In this document: positions 35,101 through 43,719 of the stretch, piece after piece
Position numbering within the stretch: position 1 is the stretch's first letter
Layout: the number at the start of each line of letters is the position of its first letter
Source: Chondrinema litorale
GTDB lineage: Bacteria; Bacteroidota; Bacteroidia; Cytophagales; Flammeovirgaceae
Assembly (NCBI RefSeq): GCF_026250525.1
Contig: NZ_CP111043.1
Span: forward strand, 3,857,001 to 3,921,000
Length of the DNA stretch: 64,000 nucleotides
Reading direction: 5' to 3'
Program-made: the position numbers and the translations under genes
Notes under the pieces: generated by a model
Told to the model about the DNA's origin: nothing
Databases searched by the model: none
Seen by the model: the letters and a program-made list of their open reading frames with translations, nothing else

Positions 35101-35964
35101 AGTGCTGTTAATTTCTTTTATGGTTCTGGTAACGAAACTGAAAACAACCGAGATGAGCTAGGCAATCAATACTATAGAGTGAGGTATTTCGAATTAATGC
35201 TTGAAGGAATCTTAAGAAAACAATGGATTGGAGATAAACACGACTTCCAGTTGGGTTATACTTTCCAAAGAATTGAGCTCGAAGAAGAAGATGAATCTCC
35301 TAGCGACAGATTTGTGTATGAATACATCAGTACATTGCCAGAAGAGCGACAAGAAGATGTATTTGAAAATCCTAAGAGCTTTTCAACTGTATTTACTCAA
35401 TATACTTTTGATAGCAGAAATAGTAAAATTGCCCCAACAAGAGGTTTTAGATTTTTTGTAAAAGCATCTAATGTTTCTGGTACAGAAGAAGCAGACAGAA
35501 AAGATATTTCCTTTTGGCGATTTGATGGTAATCTTACCATGTACTTGAGTACTGGCCGAAATGAGTCTAGGTTTAATACAACTTGGGCAACAAGAGTAGG
35601 GGGCTCAATAATTAGAGGCGAATTCGAAGAGATTTATCAGTCAGCATTTTTAGGCGGATTCGATAATATGAGAGGTTATAGAAGAATGCGTTTTGCAGGT
35701 GATAAAAGCTTCTATTGGAATAATGATTTAAGAATTAAGCTTTTCAAGTTTAATACATATTTGCTGCCCGGTCAATTTGGTATACATGGAATTTTTGATG
35801 TAGGTAGAGTTTGGTTAGACAGTGAGTCATCAGATGAGTGGCATCAAGGCTATGGTGGTGGAATTTGGGTAACCCCGTTTGGCGCTGCTGTAATTTCACT
35901 AGACTTAACCCACTCAGACGAAGAACAATTTCTGCCATTTGTTCGGGTAGGATTCTTATTCTAA
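32170..35964 (+). CDS. Metallophosphatase - kinase-like - outer-membrane barrel lipoprotein
   Basis: 1264 residues from ATG 32170 (an upstream in-frame start at 32089 lies inside the previous gene and would bury the signal peptide). A lipobox is seen with Cys21 (IFLSAC). A calcineurin-like phosphatase domain follows (about 45-330): GDAG at 52, GDNLYPQG at 86, GNHDWAQG at 128, GHHPLASNG and SGHDHSLQYL. A middle region (about 380-700) has IFDMWIGDWDRHDDQW and EPIPRDRDQAFF, reminiscent of the metal and catalytic motifs of CotH/FAM20-like kinases. The C-terminus (about 890-1264) is a BamA/surface-antigen-type barrel (APTRGFRFFVKAS, GGFDNMRGYRRMRF, ending FVRVGFLF). It is overlapped by the propeller gene upstream. 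Confidence 0.85.
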   Translation: MSKKYLRAFFKYFIVIFLSACVAPKLYYNPEQPEWTKSKPTGEIYETVFLLGDAGAPSRDPLEPTFKLLKQQLDSAGAKSHLLYLGDNLYPQGLSDSAAIFRELEEERLLTQLELLDNYKGEGIYVPGNHDWAQGRPTGYHRLMNQQQFISSYSDKYPVTYLPTGGCPGPVEYPIGDDIVLIFIDTQWWLHAYDKPGQESGCEARTDDEFLIQLDDVIKRNYQKKIIVAGHHPLASNGLHGGHAPIKNHLFPLTDLVHNLYVPLPVLGSVYVFYRTVMGNIQDVPHPRYKSMIAAFEDIFSQHDNLMYVSGHDHSLQYLPKDSTHLIISGGGSKIDYINKNGKAAFAAGVKGFGRIDFYDDGDVWLTFYTPEEDGSTGKVLYRRKLMNQPQSELYSKNELEEISYSGTQDSLIATEELTAGSLKKYFLGENYRKEWKQPMDSIPVFDIGKEYGGLKIVKRGGGMQTKSLRLEAENKRQYNLRSIEKYPEKAVPVVLRGTIAADVVADQISGSHPYGAFVLADLADAVGVYHTNPRLVYLPDDPRLGIYRDDFGDALYLFEERSDDDYWEDEPDFGNPPDMKSTDKVLEKTREDNDDIINYDQVLISRIFDMWIGDWDRHDDQWRWGEHENKKKGYKYYEPIPRDRDQAFFNADGLVMTVGTRKWGMRKFQGFKDHIRDPAGFGFNARYFDRSFLTEPDLKDWMEAAKKIQDSATDEVIEKSIRKFPKEIFELHGEEIIRKLKSRRDNLQESAKTLYLSMSREVNVLGSDKHEYFKVERLNDEETRVRVWKRKKDGERKHKMYDRTFKVSETKEVRLYGFDGEDIFDITGDVKNGIKVRIIGGDDDDVINDSSHVAGPYRQVRYYDTKTGDNVLNTLGETKDNRSSKEVVNVYNRKEFKYDLLSPAAFFGYNPDDGVFIGGGAKVVTHGFRKDPYKSMHLIRGNVAPKTSSFNITYNGEFIDVFSNTDLLINAEIPTPSAVNFFYGSGNETENNRDELGNQYYRVRYFELMLEGILRKQWIGDKHDFQLGYTFQRIELEEEDESPSDRFVYEYISTLPEERQEDVFENPKSFSTVFTQYTFDSRNSKIAPTRGFRFFVKASNVSGTEEADRKDISFWRFDGNLTMYLSTGRNESRFNTTWATRVGGSIIRGEFEEIYQSAFLGGFDNMRGYRRMRFAGDKSFYWNNDLRIKLFKFNTYLLPGQFGIHGIFDVGRVWLDSESSDEWHQGYGGGIWVTPFGAAVISLDLTHSDEEQFLPFVRVGFLF

Positions 35965-35981
35965 TCAGAAAAAATAAAAAA

Positions 35982-36012
35982 AAAAGAGTTCCTCCATTCA
36001 AGGAACTCTTTT
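35982..36012. terminator. Bidirectional terminator
   Basis: AAAAGAGTTCC (35982-35992) and GGAACTCTTTT (36002-36012) form a perfect 11-bp stem with A and T ends, serving both the barrel protein gene (stop 35964) and the convergent vWA gene (stop 36034). Confidence 0.85.
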
Positions 36013-36033
36013 ACTTTATTCATTAGATTGAAC

Positions 36034-37425
36034 TCAATTCTGTTTTTTCTTTTTAAGCATATAATTAGAGCTTTTATTAGCCTTTTGCATCATCTTGCGC
36101 TCTTCTTCATTCATTTGCTTAATATTATCAATCTTATCTCTGTAAGACTTTAAGTTCTCATATTGCAAATTGAGTGAAGAATCAGATTGTACCTCAGAGA
36201 TTACTTTTTCCATTCTTACAATGCTGCTGTCAAGTGTGCTCTTAGCATCATTATACAATCTCTTATCCACCATAAGTAGGGCTTTTTCCATCTCTTCGTT
36301 TGCTTCAAATAAGATGATGTTTTTCTTTACCTTTTCATTAAAGCTGTTATCATGCAGCTCTTTGTCATCGGTGATTTTTACATCTAACCTGTGGTTGAGT
36401 GTTTCACGACTGTAATTTCCCAAAGCATCATCATAAGTGATATTAGATTGGAAAGCCACATCAGTATCAGGCGTTTGTACCATTTCAAATTTCAAAAGTA
36501 CAGCTTTGGTTTCTTCAGAAAATACATCTTTGAAATTCACCTTAATACTTCCCTCTTTTTCTTCTGTATATGGATAACCATATAGTTTAGCCAACCTGAA
36601 ATAAGCACTAGGGTACTTAATTTCAACTTGCGTATTTTGAGCCACTACAGAGAGCAAACCTTTTAACTCATTCGCGAAAATTTCTGGTATTTTATCAGCA
36701 TTATCAATAAAATAATAGTTACCACTGCCATATTCGGCGAGGTTTGTCATCATATCTTCGTTAAAATCGGCACCTACACCAAATGTAGAAATGCTAATGC
36801 CATCTTCGCTGTTTTTGGTTTGCACAATCTTTTGAAGTTCAATCGGATCAGTAATCCCATTATTAGCCAAACCATCAGAAAGTAATAAAACCCTGTTTAC
36901 TGCTTTTGGGGCAAAAGTGCTTTTTACCTCATTAAATCCCTGCAACATACCGCCACTCAAGTTAGTAGTGCTTCCCGGATTAATAGTGGCTACTTTGTTT
37001 TTGAGCAGTTGTTTGTTTTTTACCGTCTCAGAAGCACTAAGGGTTTTTACTTCACTGTCGTATACAACAAGTGAGAAGTTGTCAGATGAAGTAAGATTGT
37101 CAATCACGAAATCGCAGGCTTTTTTCGCATAATCGAGCTTGTTTTCACTCGCCATAGAACCGCTTCTGTCTAATACCAAAGAAATATTAAGCGGTGTTTT
37201 GTCTTTATTTTTTTCTGCTTTTAAAGCATTCAGTTCCAGATACAGATAAACTTCTTTTTTTGAGCCATTTTGTAAAATGTAAAGGTTATCTGTTAAAATA
37301 TTTACAGATAAAGTTTCAGGTGGTTTTTGCAATGGTTTATTGAGTTTTAAAGGTGTAAAAGAAAAAATTGATAGAAGCAATACAACTACAAAAGGAGTTT
37401 TGAACATTTGGACAGTTAGTCGCAT
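36034..37425 (-). CDS. von Willebrand factor A-domain exported protein
   Basis: 463 residues. Hydrophobic residues about 11-24 act as signal peptide or N-terminal anchor. The vWA domain (about 80-260) holds a full MIDAS start: LVLDRSGSM, Asp86, Ser88, Ser90, with later Thr and Asp in NPGSTTNLSGG and LLLSDGLANNG. A beta-rich domain follows (about 265-365), then a Lys/Glu-rich helical C-terminus (about 370-463). The layout resembles the YfbK / 'DUF3520' type vWA proteins rather than BatA/BatB. It likely binds a metal-dependent protein ligand at the envelope; the ligand is unknown. Confidence 0.88.
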   Translation of the reverse strand: MRLTVQMFKTPFVVVLLLSIFSFTPLKLNKPLQKPPETLSVNILTDNLYILQNGSKKEVYLYLELNALKAEKNKDKTPLNISLVLDRSGSMASENKLDYAKKACDFVIDNLTSSDNFSLVVYDSEVKTLSASETVKNKQLLKNKVATINPGSTTNLSGGMLQGFNEVKSTFAPKAVNRVLLLSDGLANNGITDPIELQKIVQTKNSEDGISISTFGVGADFNEDMMTNLAEYGSGNYYFIDNADKIPEIFANELKGLLSVVAQNTQVEIKYPSAYFRLAKLYGYPYTEEKEGSIKVNFKDVFSEETKAVLLKFEMVQTPDTDVAFQSNITYDDALGNYSRETLNHRLDVKITDDKELHDNSFNEKVKKNIILFEANEEMEKALLMVDKRLYNDAKSTLDSSIVRMEKVISEVQSDSSLNLQYENLKSYRDKIDNIKQMNEEERKMMQKANKSSNYMLKKKKQN

Positions 37426-37604
37426 TAGAGAAAGTATTTGTTACAATACTTTATACGTGGCTTCAAAAAAAGTATACCAGTTTTAACAGTTTTTAAATAT
37501 TTAATACATCAATAATTACCCGAAGTAAAGGCTGGTGAGCTTTGTTTTAAACTTTTTGAAGCATAAATGATATTTTTTGAATAGTCTCTTTAATGGCTAA
37601 ATGT

Positions 37605-37612
37605 TAATTTTG
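37605..37612 (+). promoter_or_regulatory. -7-like box before the pectinesterase gene
   Basis: TAATTTTG fits TAnnTTTG about 70 nt before the gene. The nearest TTTG (37576-37579) is 25 nt upstream, longer than the 20 nt at the better promoters here. Confidence 0.35.
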
Positions 37613-37682
37613 ACAATGTTATATTACCTCAATTCAATCAAATTTCTAGCAATTGAGTAATGAGTAAATGATGAAAGTGTGT

Positions 37683-38669
37683 ATGAAAAAATTAATTGCC
37701 TATCTAATAGTTTTAGTCCTGTTTTTACCAACATTAAACGCACAGGATTCTAGTAAAAAATACGATTTTGTAGTTGCTTCTGATGGAACAGGAGATTTTA
37801 AAAAAGTACAAGATGCTGTAAATGCAGTTCCAGATTTTAGAAAAAATGCAACTACTATATTTATCAAAAAAGGTACTTATAAAGAAAAGCTTGTTTTACC
37901 TACCTCAAAAACCAAAGTCACATTTATTGGAGAAGATGTAAATGCCACCTTTATTACAAATGATGATTTTGCCTCAAAAAAGAATGTTTTTGGCGAAGAA
38001 ATGGGTACAACAGGTTCATCTGGTTTCTTTGTCTTTGGAGATGATTTTAAAGCCGAAAATATCACCTTTGAAAACTCTGCCGGTTCAGTAGGGCAGGCAG
38101 TTGCAGTAAGAGTAGATGGAGATAGGGTTGTATTTAATAATTGCCGTTTTTTAGGTTTTCAAGATACCCTTTATCCGCATGGTGATGCCAGCAGACAATA
38201 CTATAAAAACTGTTATATAGAAGGTACAGTCGATTTCATATTTGGCTGGTCTACTGCAGTATTCGATAACTGCGAAATTTTTTGTAAAGAAAATGGCTAT
38301 GTAACAGCAGCTTCTACGCTAGAAACTACCGACTTTGGTTTTGTATTTCTTAATTGCAAAATCACTGGTGATGCCGATAAAGATAGCTTTTATCTGGGAA
38401 GACCTTGGCGACCTTATTCTAATGTAGTTTTTATCGATTGTTTTTTAGATAAGCAAATAAAAGCAGAAGGTTGGAATAACTGGGGTAGCGAAGAAAAACA
38501 GAAAACTGCCTATTATGCAGAATACAATTCTACTGGTCCGGGAGCTGCTCCATCAAAGAGAGTGCAATGGTCTCATCAGCTATCTAAAGAAGAAGCGGCT
38601 AAATATACAATCGGAAACATTTTAAAAGGAGATGATAATTGGGTTCCTGATCTATCAACCATAGAGTAA
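37683..38669 (+). CDS. Pectinesterase (carbohydrate esterase family 8)
   Basis: 328 residues from ATG 37683; in-frame ATGs at 37668 and 37671 would only lengthen the region before the signal peptide (MKKLIAYLIVLVLFLPTLNAQ). Pectinesterase removes methyl esters from homogalacturonan. Family residues: Gln138 (GQAVAVRV), Gln160 and general acid Asp161 (GFQDTLY), nucleophile Asp184 (GTVDFIFG) and Arg240/Trp242 (LGRPWRPYSNVVF). All are present, so the enzyme should be active in the periplasm. The next gene, a GH43, starts 36 nt after its stop, forming a two-gene unit for pectin or arabinan-type glycans. Confidence 0.95.
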   Translation: MKKLIAYLIVLVLFLPTLNAQDSSKKYDFVVASDGTGDFKKVQDAVNAVPDFRKNATTIFIKKGTYKEKLVLPTSKTKVTFIGEDVNATFITNDDFASKKNVFGEEMGTTGSSGFFVFGDDFKAENITFENSAGSVGQAVAVRVDGDRVVFNNCRFLGFQDTLYPHGDASRQYYKNCYIEGTVDFIFGWSTAVFDNCEIFCKENGYVTAASTLETTDFGFVFLNCKITGDADKDSFYLGRPWRPYSNVVFIDCFLDKQIKAEGWNNWGSEEKQKTAYYAEYNSTGPGAAPSKRVQWSHQLSKEEAAKYTIGNILKGDDNWVPDLSTIE

Positions 38670-38705
38670 AACCTAATTTATTTTCTTTTCGATCCCTTTA
38701 TAAAT

Positions 38706-40343
38706 ATGAAACTTCACATCTTTAAACTAGCAATACTTTTATTTTTTCATTTATTAGCCTCTCAGCAACTCTTTGCGCAAAAAGCTTCGAAAGATGGTTT
38801 CTCAAATACTTGGGTAGCAGATCAAGGAGATGGAACTTATAAAAACCCAATACTCCATGCAGATTATTCTGACCCTGATGCTGTTCGAGTGGGAGATGAT
38901 TTTTATATGACGGCTTCGTCTTTTACTTGCTCTCCAAGTTTGCCCATTTTACACTCAAAAGATTTAGTAAACTGGGAATTAGTTAATTATGCACTTCCTA
39001 AGCAACCTCCCTTTGAGTTTTTTGAAAAGGCACAGCATGGAAAAGGTGTTTGGGCACCTTGTATCAGATATCATGAAGGGGAATATTATATCTACTATCC
39101 AGACCCTGATTTTGGTATTTATATGATTAAAACCAAAGACCCGGAAGGTGTCTGGTCTAAACCAGTGCTAGTGAAAGGTGGTAAGGGTTTTATCGATCCC
39201 TCACCACTATGGGACGATGACGGTAATGTATACTTAGTGTATGCTTTTGCTGGTAGTCGCGCAAGTATTAAGAGTTTAATTGTTGTTTGTAAAATGAATA
39301 AAGAAGGCACCAAAACAATAGACAATGGTGTAATGGTTTTCGATGGTCATGGAGATAACCCGACGGTAGAAGGACCTAAGTTTTACAAAAGAAATGACTA
39401 TTACTACATTTTTGCTCCAGCTGGTGGTGTTCCTACAGGTTGGCAATTGGTTATGCGCTCCAAAAATATTTATGGCCCCTATGAAACCAAGAATGTATTA
39501 GCAACAGGTAGTACAAATATCAATGGCCCGCATCAAGGTGCTTGGGTTTCTTTAGAAAGTGGTGAAGATTGGTTCCTTCATTTTCAAGATAAAGGAGCAT
39601 ATGGTCGCATTGTGCATTTGCAACCGATGAAATGGATTAACGATTGGCCAGTTATGGGAAATGATGCAGATGGCGATGGTACTGGAGAACCTGTTTTAAC
39701 TTATAAAAAGCCGGATGTAGGCAAAACTTATCCAATTGTTACACCACCAGAGTCAGATGAGTTTAATACACCAAACTTAGGTTTACAGTGGCAATGGAAT
39801 GCAATACCTCAACCTTATTGGGCTTTTCCAACAAGCATGGGTTATTTAAGATTATTTTCTTACCCTTTACCAGAAGATTTTCAAAACTTTTGGGATGTGC
39901 CAAACCTATTGTTACAGAAATTTCCAGCACCAGAATTTACTGCTACAGCAAAAATTACTTTTAACCCAAGATTCGAAGATGAGAAAGCCGGACTCATTAT
40001 TTTCGGGAGAGACTATTCTTACATTTCTGTAAAAAATGATGATGACGGACTGGAAGTCTCACAGACAATTTGCGAGAAAGCAGATAAAAGTGGCAAAGAA
40101 GTAAACTCAGATAATCTCGATATAGAAAGCAACACATTTTACCTAAGAGTTAAAGTAACAAGCGATGCAATTTGCAGATTCAGCTTTAGCGAAAACGGAA
40201 CGGAATTTACAGGAATGGGTAAACCTTTTAAAGCCAGAGAAGGTGGCTGGGTTGGTGCAAAAGTAGGTCTGTTTTGCGTGAGAGAAGGTATTGCCAACGA
40301 TTCTGGTAATATAGATATAGATTGGTTTAGGGTAACTAAATAA
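38706..40343 (+). CDS. Glycoside hydrolase family 43 enzyme with C-terminal beta-sandwich
   Basis: 545 residues. A signal peptide ends near QLFAQ (residue 25). The five-bladed GH43 propeller (about 45-350) shows the three acidic residues: Asp56 in ADYSDPDAVRVGDD, Asp164 in GFIDPSPLWDDDG and general acid Glu222 in TVEGPKFYKRN. The rest (about 365-545) is a beta-sandwich like that of two-domain GH43 xylosidases/arabinofuranosidases (FTATAKITFNPRFEDEKAGLIIFGRDY, WVGAKVGLFC). It probably cuts terminal arabinose or xylose from side chains; the exact bond cannot be given. It is 36 nt after the pectinesterase gene, so a role in pectin or arabinan breakdown is likely. Confidence 0.92.
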   Translation: MKLHIFKLAILLFFHLLASQQLFAQKASKDGFSNTWVADQGDGTYKNPILHADYSDPDAVRVGDDFYMTASSFTCSPSLPILHSKDLVNWELVNYALPKQPPFEFFEKAQHGKGVWAPCIRYHEGEYYIYYPDPDFGIYMIKTKDPEGVWSKPVLVKGGKGFIDPSPLWDDDGNVYLVYAFAGSRASIKSLIVVCKMNKEGTKTIDNGVMVFDGHGDNPTVEGPKFYKRNDYYYIFAPAGGVPTGWQLVMRSKNIYGPYETKNVLATGSTNINGPHQGAWVSLESGEDWFLHFQDKGAYGRIVHLQPMKWINDWPVMGNDADGDGTGEPVLTYKKPDVGKTYPIVTPPESDEFNTPNLGLQWQWNAIPQPYWAFPTSMGYLRLFSYPLPEDFQNFWDVPNLLLQKFPAPEFTATAKITFNPRFEDEKAGLIIFGRDYSYISVKNDDDGLEVSQTICEKADKSGKEVNSDNLDIESNTFYLRVKVTSDAICRFSFSENGTEFTGMGKPFKAREGGWVGAKVGLFCVREGIANDSGNIDIDWFRVTK

Positions 40344-40797
40344 AATTTTCTTCAATTTACATTTTGACTTTCCTCCTCTAATTATTTTAAGTTATAGGAA
40401 CTAATTCCAGCATAAATTAATTTAAAAAAATCTCTGATCTACTATTAAATACTTTGAATAAATCTTTCAAAGAGGAGTGGGGTTTATTTACTTTGCATTA
40501 TTAGAAAAGTAATATAGAAGTAGATGGATTTTTTGGTTTTAAGAAAACTTTTCACAGCGATTTACATAGAATTTGTTTCATACACTATTATATACATTTC
40601 AATTAATTATTCGGTAAAACCACATTTATCTATCAGCTTTTATCAGAATACATTAAAAAACGGAGCTTGCAACTTAAATACGATTAAAGTATTGCCTTTA
40701 CATTTCCACAATTAACAAATATTAAAAGCATCTTAACAGCTAAAGTTGTAATATTAATTTGTATTCCATTTAAAATGTGAGGATTGTATTCTCAATT
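40344..40797. other. Intergenic region before the GH92 gene
   Basis: 454 bp with no credible gene. A 63-codon frame (40524-40715) is AT-rich, lacks family features and is judged spurious. CTTTGA (40452-40457) and TCAAAG (40467-40472) form a small dyad that could be an operator. No perfect TAnnTTTG promoter was found. Confidence 0.4.
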
Positions 40798-43098
40798 ATG
40801 AAGCAAAGTTTTATATATATTTTTCCGGCGGTTATTGTTACACTTCTGATAAGCTATTGTAGTTCGCCTACAACTGAAGTTTCTGAGGTGAAACAGGAGA
40901 TTGAGGAGGTTGAGAAGCTTTCTTCTTATGTTGATCCTTTATTTTTAAGGCAAGTAGAATCGCATGGAAGTGTAAGTACAGGAGCCTATTTACCATTTGG
41001 TATGGTAAGACCTGCTCCAATAAATCATTGTTTTTCTTATAGTGATAATAAAAGAGAAGAAGATTGTGTATTTACTGGTTTTAGACAAACTCAGGTAGAT
41101 AATAATGATATCCTTTCCGACTTTTTAATTGTGCCCGGCATTATTAAAAAGCAAGAGTTAGAAGCCGACAATAAAGTGCGTTGGTCTAGAAGTGAAGAAG
41201 GAAAAGCAGGATATCATGCTTTGCAATTACACAATCCAGACCTTTCAGTTGAGATTACTGCTACTAAAAGAGTGGCTTTTTATAAGTTCAAAAGTCAACC
41301 AGAAGATAATTTTTTCTTTTTTATCGATCCGGGAGTAGATTTTACGAACGATCTGCCAGTATTAAGCCACTTAACTGTAATAAATGATTCTACTATTGCT
41401 GGTTATAGACTTTCTAGTCCAAGTACATTAAGGTCTTCTGAACTGGAAAGGAAAATATATTTTGTAATCCAGTTTTCTAAGAAATGGCAAGATTATAATT
41501 TCTTTAGAAAAGATTTAGATATTGGTCGCCCAAAGACTATGAGGTCGAAAAAGTCTAGTGCTAAAATTACTTTTGATTCATTAGGGAATGATGCCTTATT
41601 TATGAAAGTAGCTGTATCTACAGCTAGTGTAGATGGTGCACAAAATAACCTTTTACAAGAAGTGCCCCACTGGGATTTTGACCTCGTAAGAAAAGCTGCT
41701 GAGGGAGTGTGGGAGCAAGAGTTAAACAGAGTGAGTATCAAAGTAAAAGATTCATTACAGAAAAAGGTATTTTATTCTAGCCTTTATAAAGTGATGCAGC
41801 AACCTCGGTTGATTAGTGATGTAGACGGCAGTTATTCAGATTTTACAGGTGAAGTGCAAACTACAGAGGGGCAATATGACAGATACCATCGCTTTGATCT
41901 TAAAGAATCATACAAAAATACATATCCTCTTTATGCGCTTTTTTATAAAGATAGAGTAAACGATTTTATTCGATCATTTTTGGCGCATTATAAAGAAACT
42001 GGTGCTTTGCCAGAATCAAGATATACTGCAAGGAGTGATATGGAAAGCTTTGGGGCAGTATCTGTAATTGCAGATGCTTACCTTAAAGGGATTGGAGATT
42101 TTGATGTAAATTTGGCATACAAAGCGATAAAAGAAACACTGGAAAACCACCCATATGCTAAGTTGGTTTCTAAATATAACTTTATCCCATCAGACTATTT
42201 TCCAGACAATTCTTTTGAGAATTCATTAGAGTTTGCACAAGCTTTTAAAGCAGCTTCTCTAATGGCCGAGGCGATGGGTTACAAAAAAGATTATAAAGAT
42301 TTTATTTCAAGTTCTGAGTTATACACGCAAAATTTTGATAGCCTAACTTTAACAATGAGGCCTAAAAATATTAAAGGCGATTGGGCAGATAATATAGATG
42401 AACTCGATTTTGAAAGTGATTCTGTCGGTTTGCTAGACTGGGAAAAGACTTGGGCTGTAAGGCACGATGTAGAAGGACTAATTAAACTGATGAATGGTAA
42501 AGAAAACTTTGTAGCCATGTTAGATTCTTTTCTACATGTACAAAGTAAAGAACTTGCAATAATTGATTCTTTAAGTGCAAGTGATACTACGCTTCGTCAT
42601 ATGCATGCACAGTACTCTGAAGAAAATAGCCATATCCCATTTTTATATACTTATGCAGGTAAATCTTGGAAAACTCAAGAAATGCTTAGAAGTATGATGG
42701 ACAGTATTTTTGCTTCTTTAGATTCTAAAGGAAGATATTCTTATAAAGATGATTTTCAGCCGGCTTGGCTCATTTTTAATATGTTGGGTTTGTATCCTTT
42801 AAGTCCGGTGGGTAATAAGTATATTTTAGGGAGTCCGGTAATAGATGGGGCTGTTTTAAGTGTAAGTAATAAACAACCTTTTAGCATAAAGGTTAACAAC
42901 CAGAGCAATCAAAAACATTTTGTGAAATTACTTTCTTTAAATAGAAGTTCTCAGCAAAAAGACTTTATCTCATACAAAGAAATGTTTCAGGGTGGTGAGG
43001 TGATTTTAGAGATGGTGCAAGAGCCAAATAAGATTAATTCAGATAAAAAGCTTGAACTGCTTTCAGACTCTTTACAAAACAGAGTGGCTACTTTTTAG
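40798..43098 (+). CDS. Divergent glycoside hydrolase family 92 lipoprotein
   Basis: 766 residues from ATG 40798; a GTG at 40777 would add seven residues before the signal. The signal ends in a lipobox (TLLISYC, Cys about 20). GH92 enzymes are exo-alpha-mannosidases needing calcium. Family marks: YVDPLFLRQVESHGSVSTGAYLPFGMVRPAP at the start of the mature protein seen in two parts, GFRQTQVDNND, the HAQYSEENSHIPFLYTYAGK segment, and a C-terminal part like that of GH92 (AWLIFNMLGLYPLSPVGNKYILGSP). The usual Gly-Asn-Asp-Asp motif reads YKDDFQPAW, so the Asp pair is kept but the context differs. It is a distant member, and the substrate may not be mannose. Confidence 0.8.
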   Translation: MKQSFIYIFPAVIVTLLISYCSSPTTEVSEVKQEIEEVEKLSSYVDPLFLRQVESHGSVSTGAYLPFGMVRPAPINHCFSYSDNKREEDCVFTGFRQTQVDNNDILSDFLIVPGIIKKQELEADNKVRWSRSEEGKAGYHALQLHNPDLSVEITATKRVAFYKFKSQPEDNFFFFIDPGVDFTNDLPVLSHLTVINDSTIAGYRLSSPSTLRSSELERKIYFVIQFSKKWQDYNFFRKDLDIGRPKTMRSKKSSAKITFDSLGNDALFMKVAVSTASVDGAQNNLLQEVPHWDFDLVRKAAEGVWEQELNRVSIKVKDSLQKKVFYSSLYKVMQQPRLISDVDGSYSDFTGEVQTTEGQYDRYHRFDLKESYKNTYPLYALFYKDRVNDFIRSFLAHYKETGALPESRYTARSDMESFGAVSVIADAYLKGIGDFDVNLAYKAIKETLENHPYAKLVSKYNFIPSDYFPDNSFENSLEFAQAFKAASLMAEAMGYKKDYKDFISSSELYTQNFDSLTLTMRPKNIKGDWADNIDELDFESDSVGLLDWEKTWAVRHDVEGLIKLMNGKENFVAMLDSFLHVQSKELAIIDSLSASDTTLRHMHAQYSEENSHIPFLYTYAGKSWKTQEMLRSMMDSIFASLDSKGRYSYKDDFQPAWLIFNMLGLYPLSPVGNKYILGSPVIDGAVLSVSNKQPFSIKVNNQSNQKHFVKLLSLNRSSQQKDFISYKEMFQGGEVILEMVQEPNKINSDKKLELLSDSLQNRVATF

Positions 43099-43116
43099 TC
43101 TGAAAAAAGGAATATT

Positions 43117-43719
43117 ATGGAGGAAGATGCTTATTTAACGATAGCGGGTACATCAGAAGGATTTTATAAAGAAAAAGGGAGCAAGTTTTTAGCTTTTGCT
43201 TATCCTGTTAAAAGTGAAGAAGACGTAAAAGAGCATATACACGACTTAAAAAAGCAATACTACGATGCCAGACATCACTGCTATGCTTTTATAATTGGCA
43301 GCGATGGGGCATCTTATAGAGCTGGTGACGATGGTGAACCAGCAAACTCAGCAGGCAATCCGATTTTAGGGCAAATTCGCTCTAATGAACTAACTAATGT
43401 ACTTATAGTCGTAGTTCGCTATTTTGGAGGCACTAAACTAGGTGTAAGCGGACTTATAAATGCCTATAAAACTGCAGCCGCAGATGCACTTGAAAATGCT
43501 GAGTTTCAAAAAGAATTTCTTACGAAAAAGGTGAAATTACTCTTTCAATATGCACAGATGAACGATGCAATGAAAATAGTGAAAGACTTTGATCTAAATG
43601 TGATAGAGCAAGATTTTGCCATGGATTGTAAATTAACTCTCGAAATTAGAGAGGGCATCTACAATCAGTTTGAAACCAAGGTGAACGATATTTACGGTCT
43701 ATCATTAAAAGTCGATTGA
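43117..43719 (+). CDS. YigZ/IMPACT-family protein
   Basis: 200 residues, the normal size. The conserved UPF0029 N-terminal domain is clear: EKGSKFLAFAYPV, YYDARHHCYAFIIGSDGASYRAGDDGEPANSAG, then VVVRYFGGTKLGVSGLINAYKTAA. The C-terminal domain (about 130-195) is the DUF1949-like part with a ferredoxin-like fold. Family members are cytoplasmic and linked to translation or stress regulation in yeast; in bacteria the function is unsettled. It starts 18 nt after the GH92 gene and may be cotranscribed. Its end overlaps the convergent 43692 gene by 28 nt. Confidence 0.93.
   Translation: MEEDAYLTIAGTSEGFYKEKGSKFLAFAYPVKSEEDVKEHIHDLKKQYYDARHHCYAFIIGSDGASYRAGDDGEPANSAGNPILGQIRSNELTNVLIVVVRYFGGTKLGVSGLINAYKTAAADALENAEFQKEFLTKKVKLLFQYAQMNDAMKIVKDFDLNVIEQDFAMDCKLTLEIREGIYNQFETKVNDIYGLSLKVD

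Noticed and set aside
40524..40715. 63-codon open frame before the GH92 gene
   Set aside because: AT-rich, no recognisable features, no promoter or coupling to a neighbour; likely chance.
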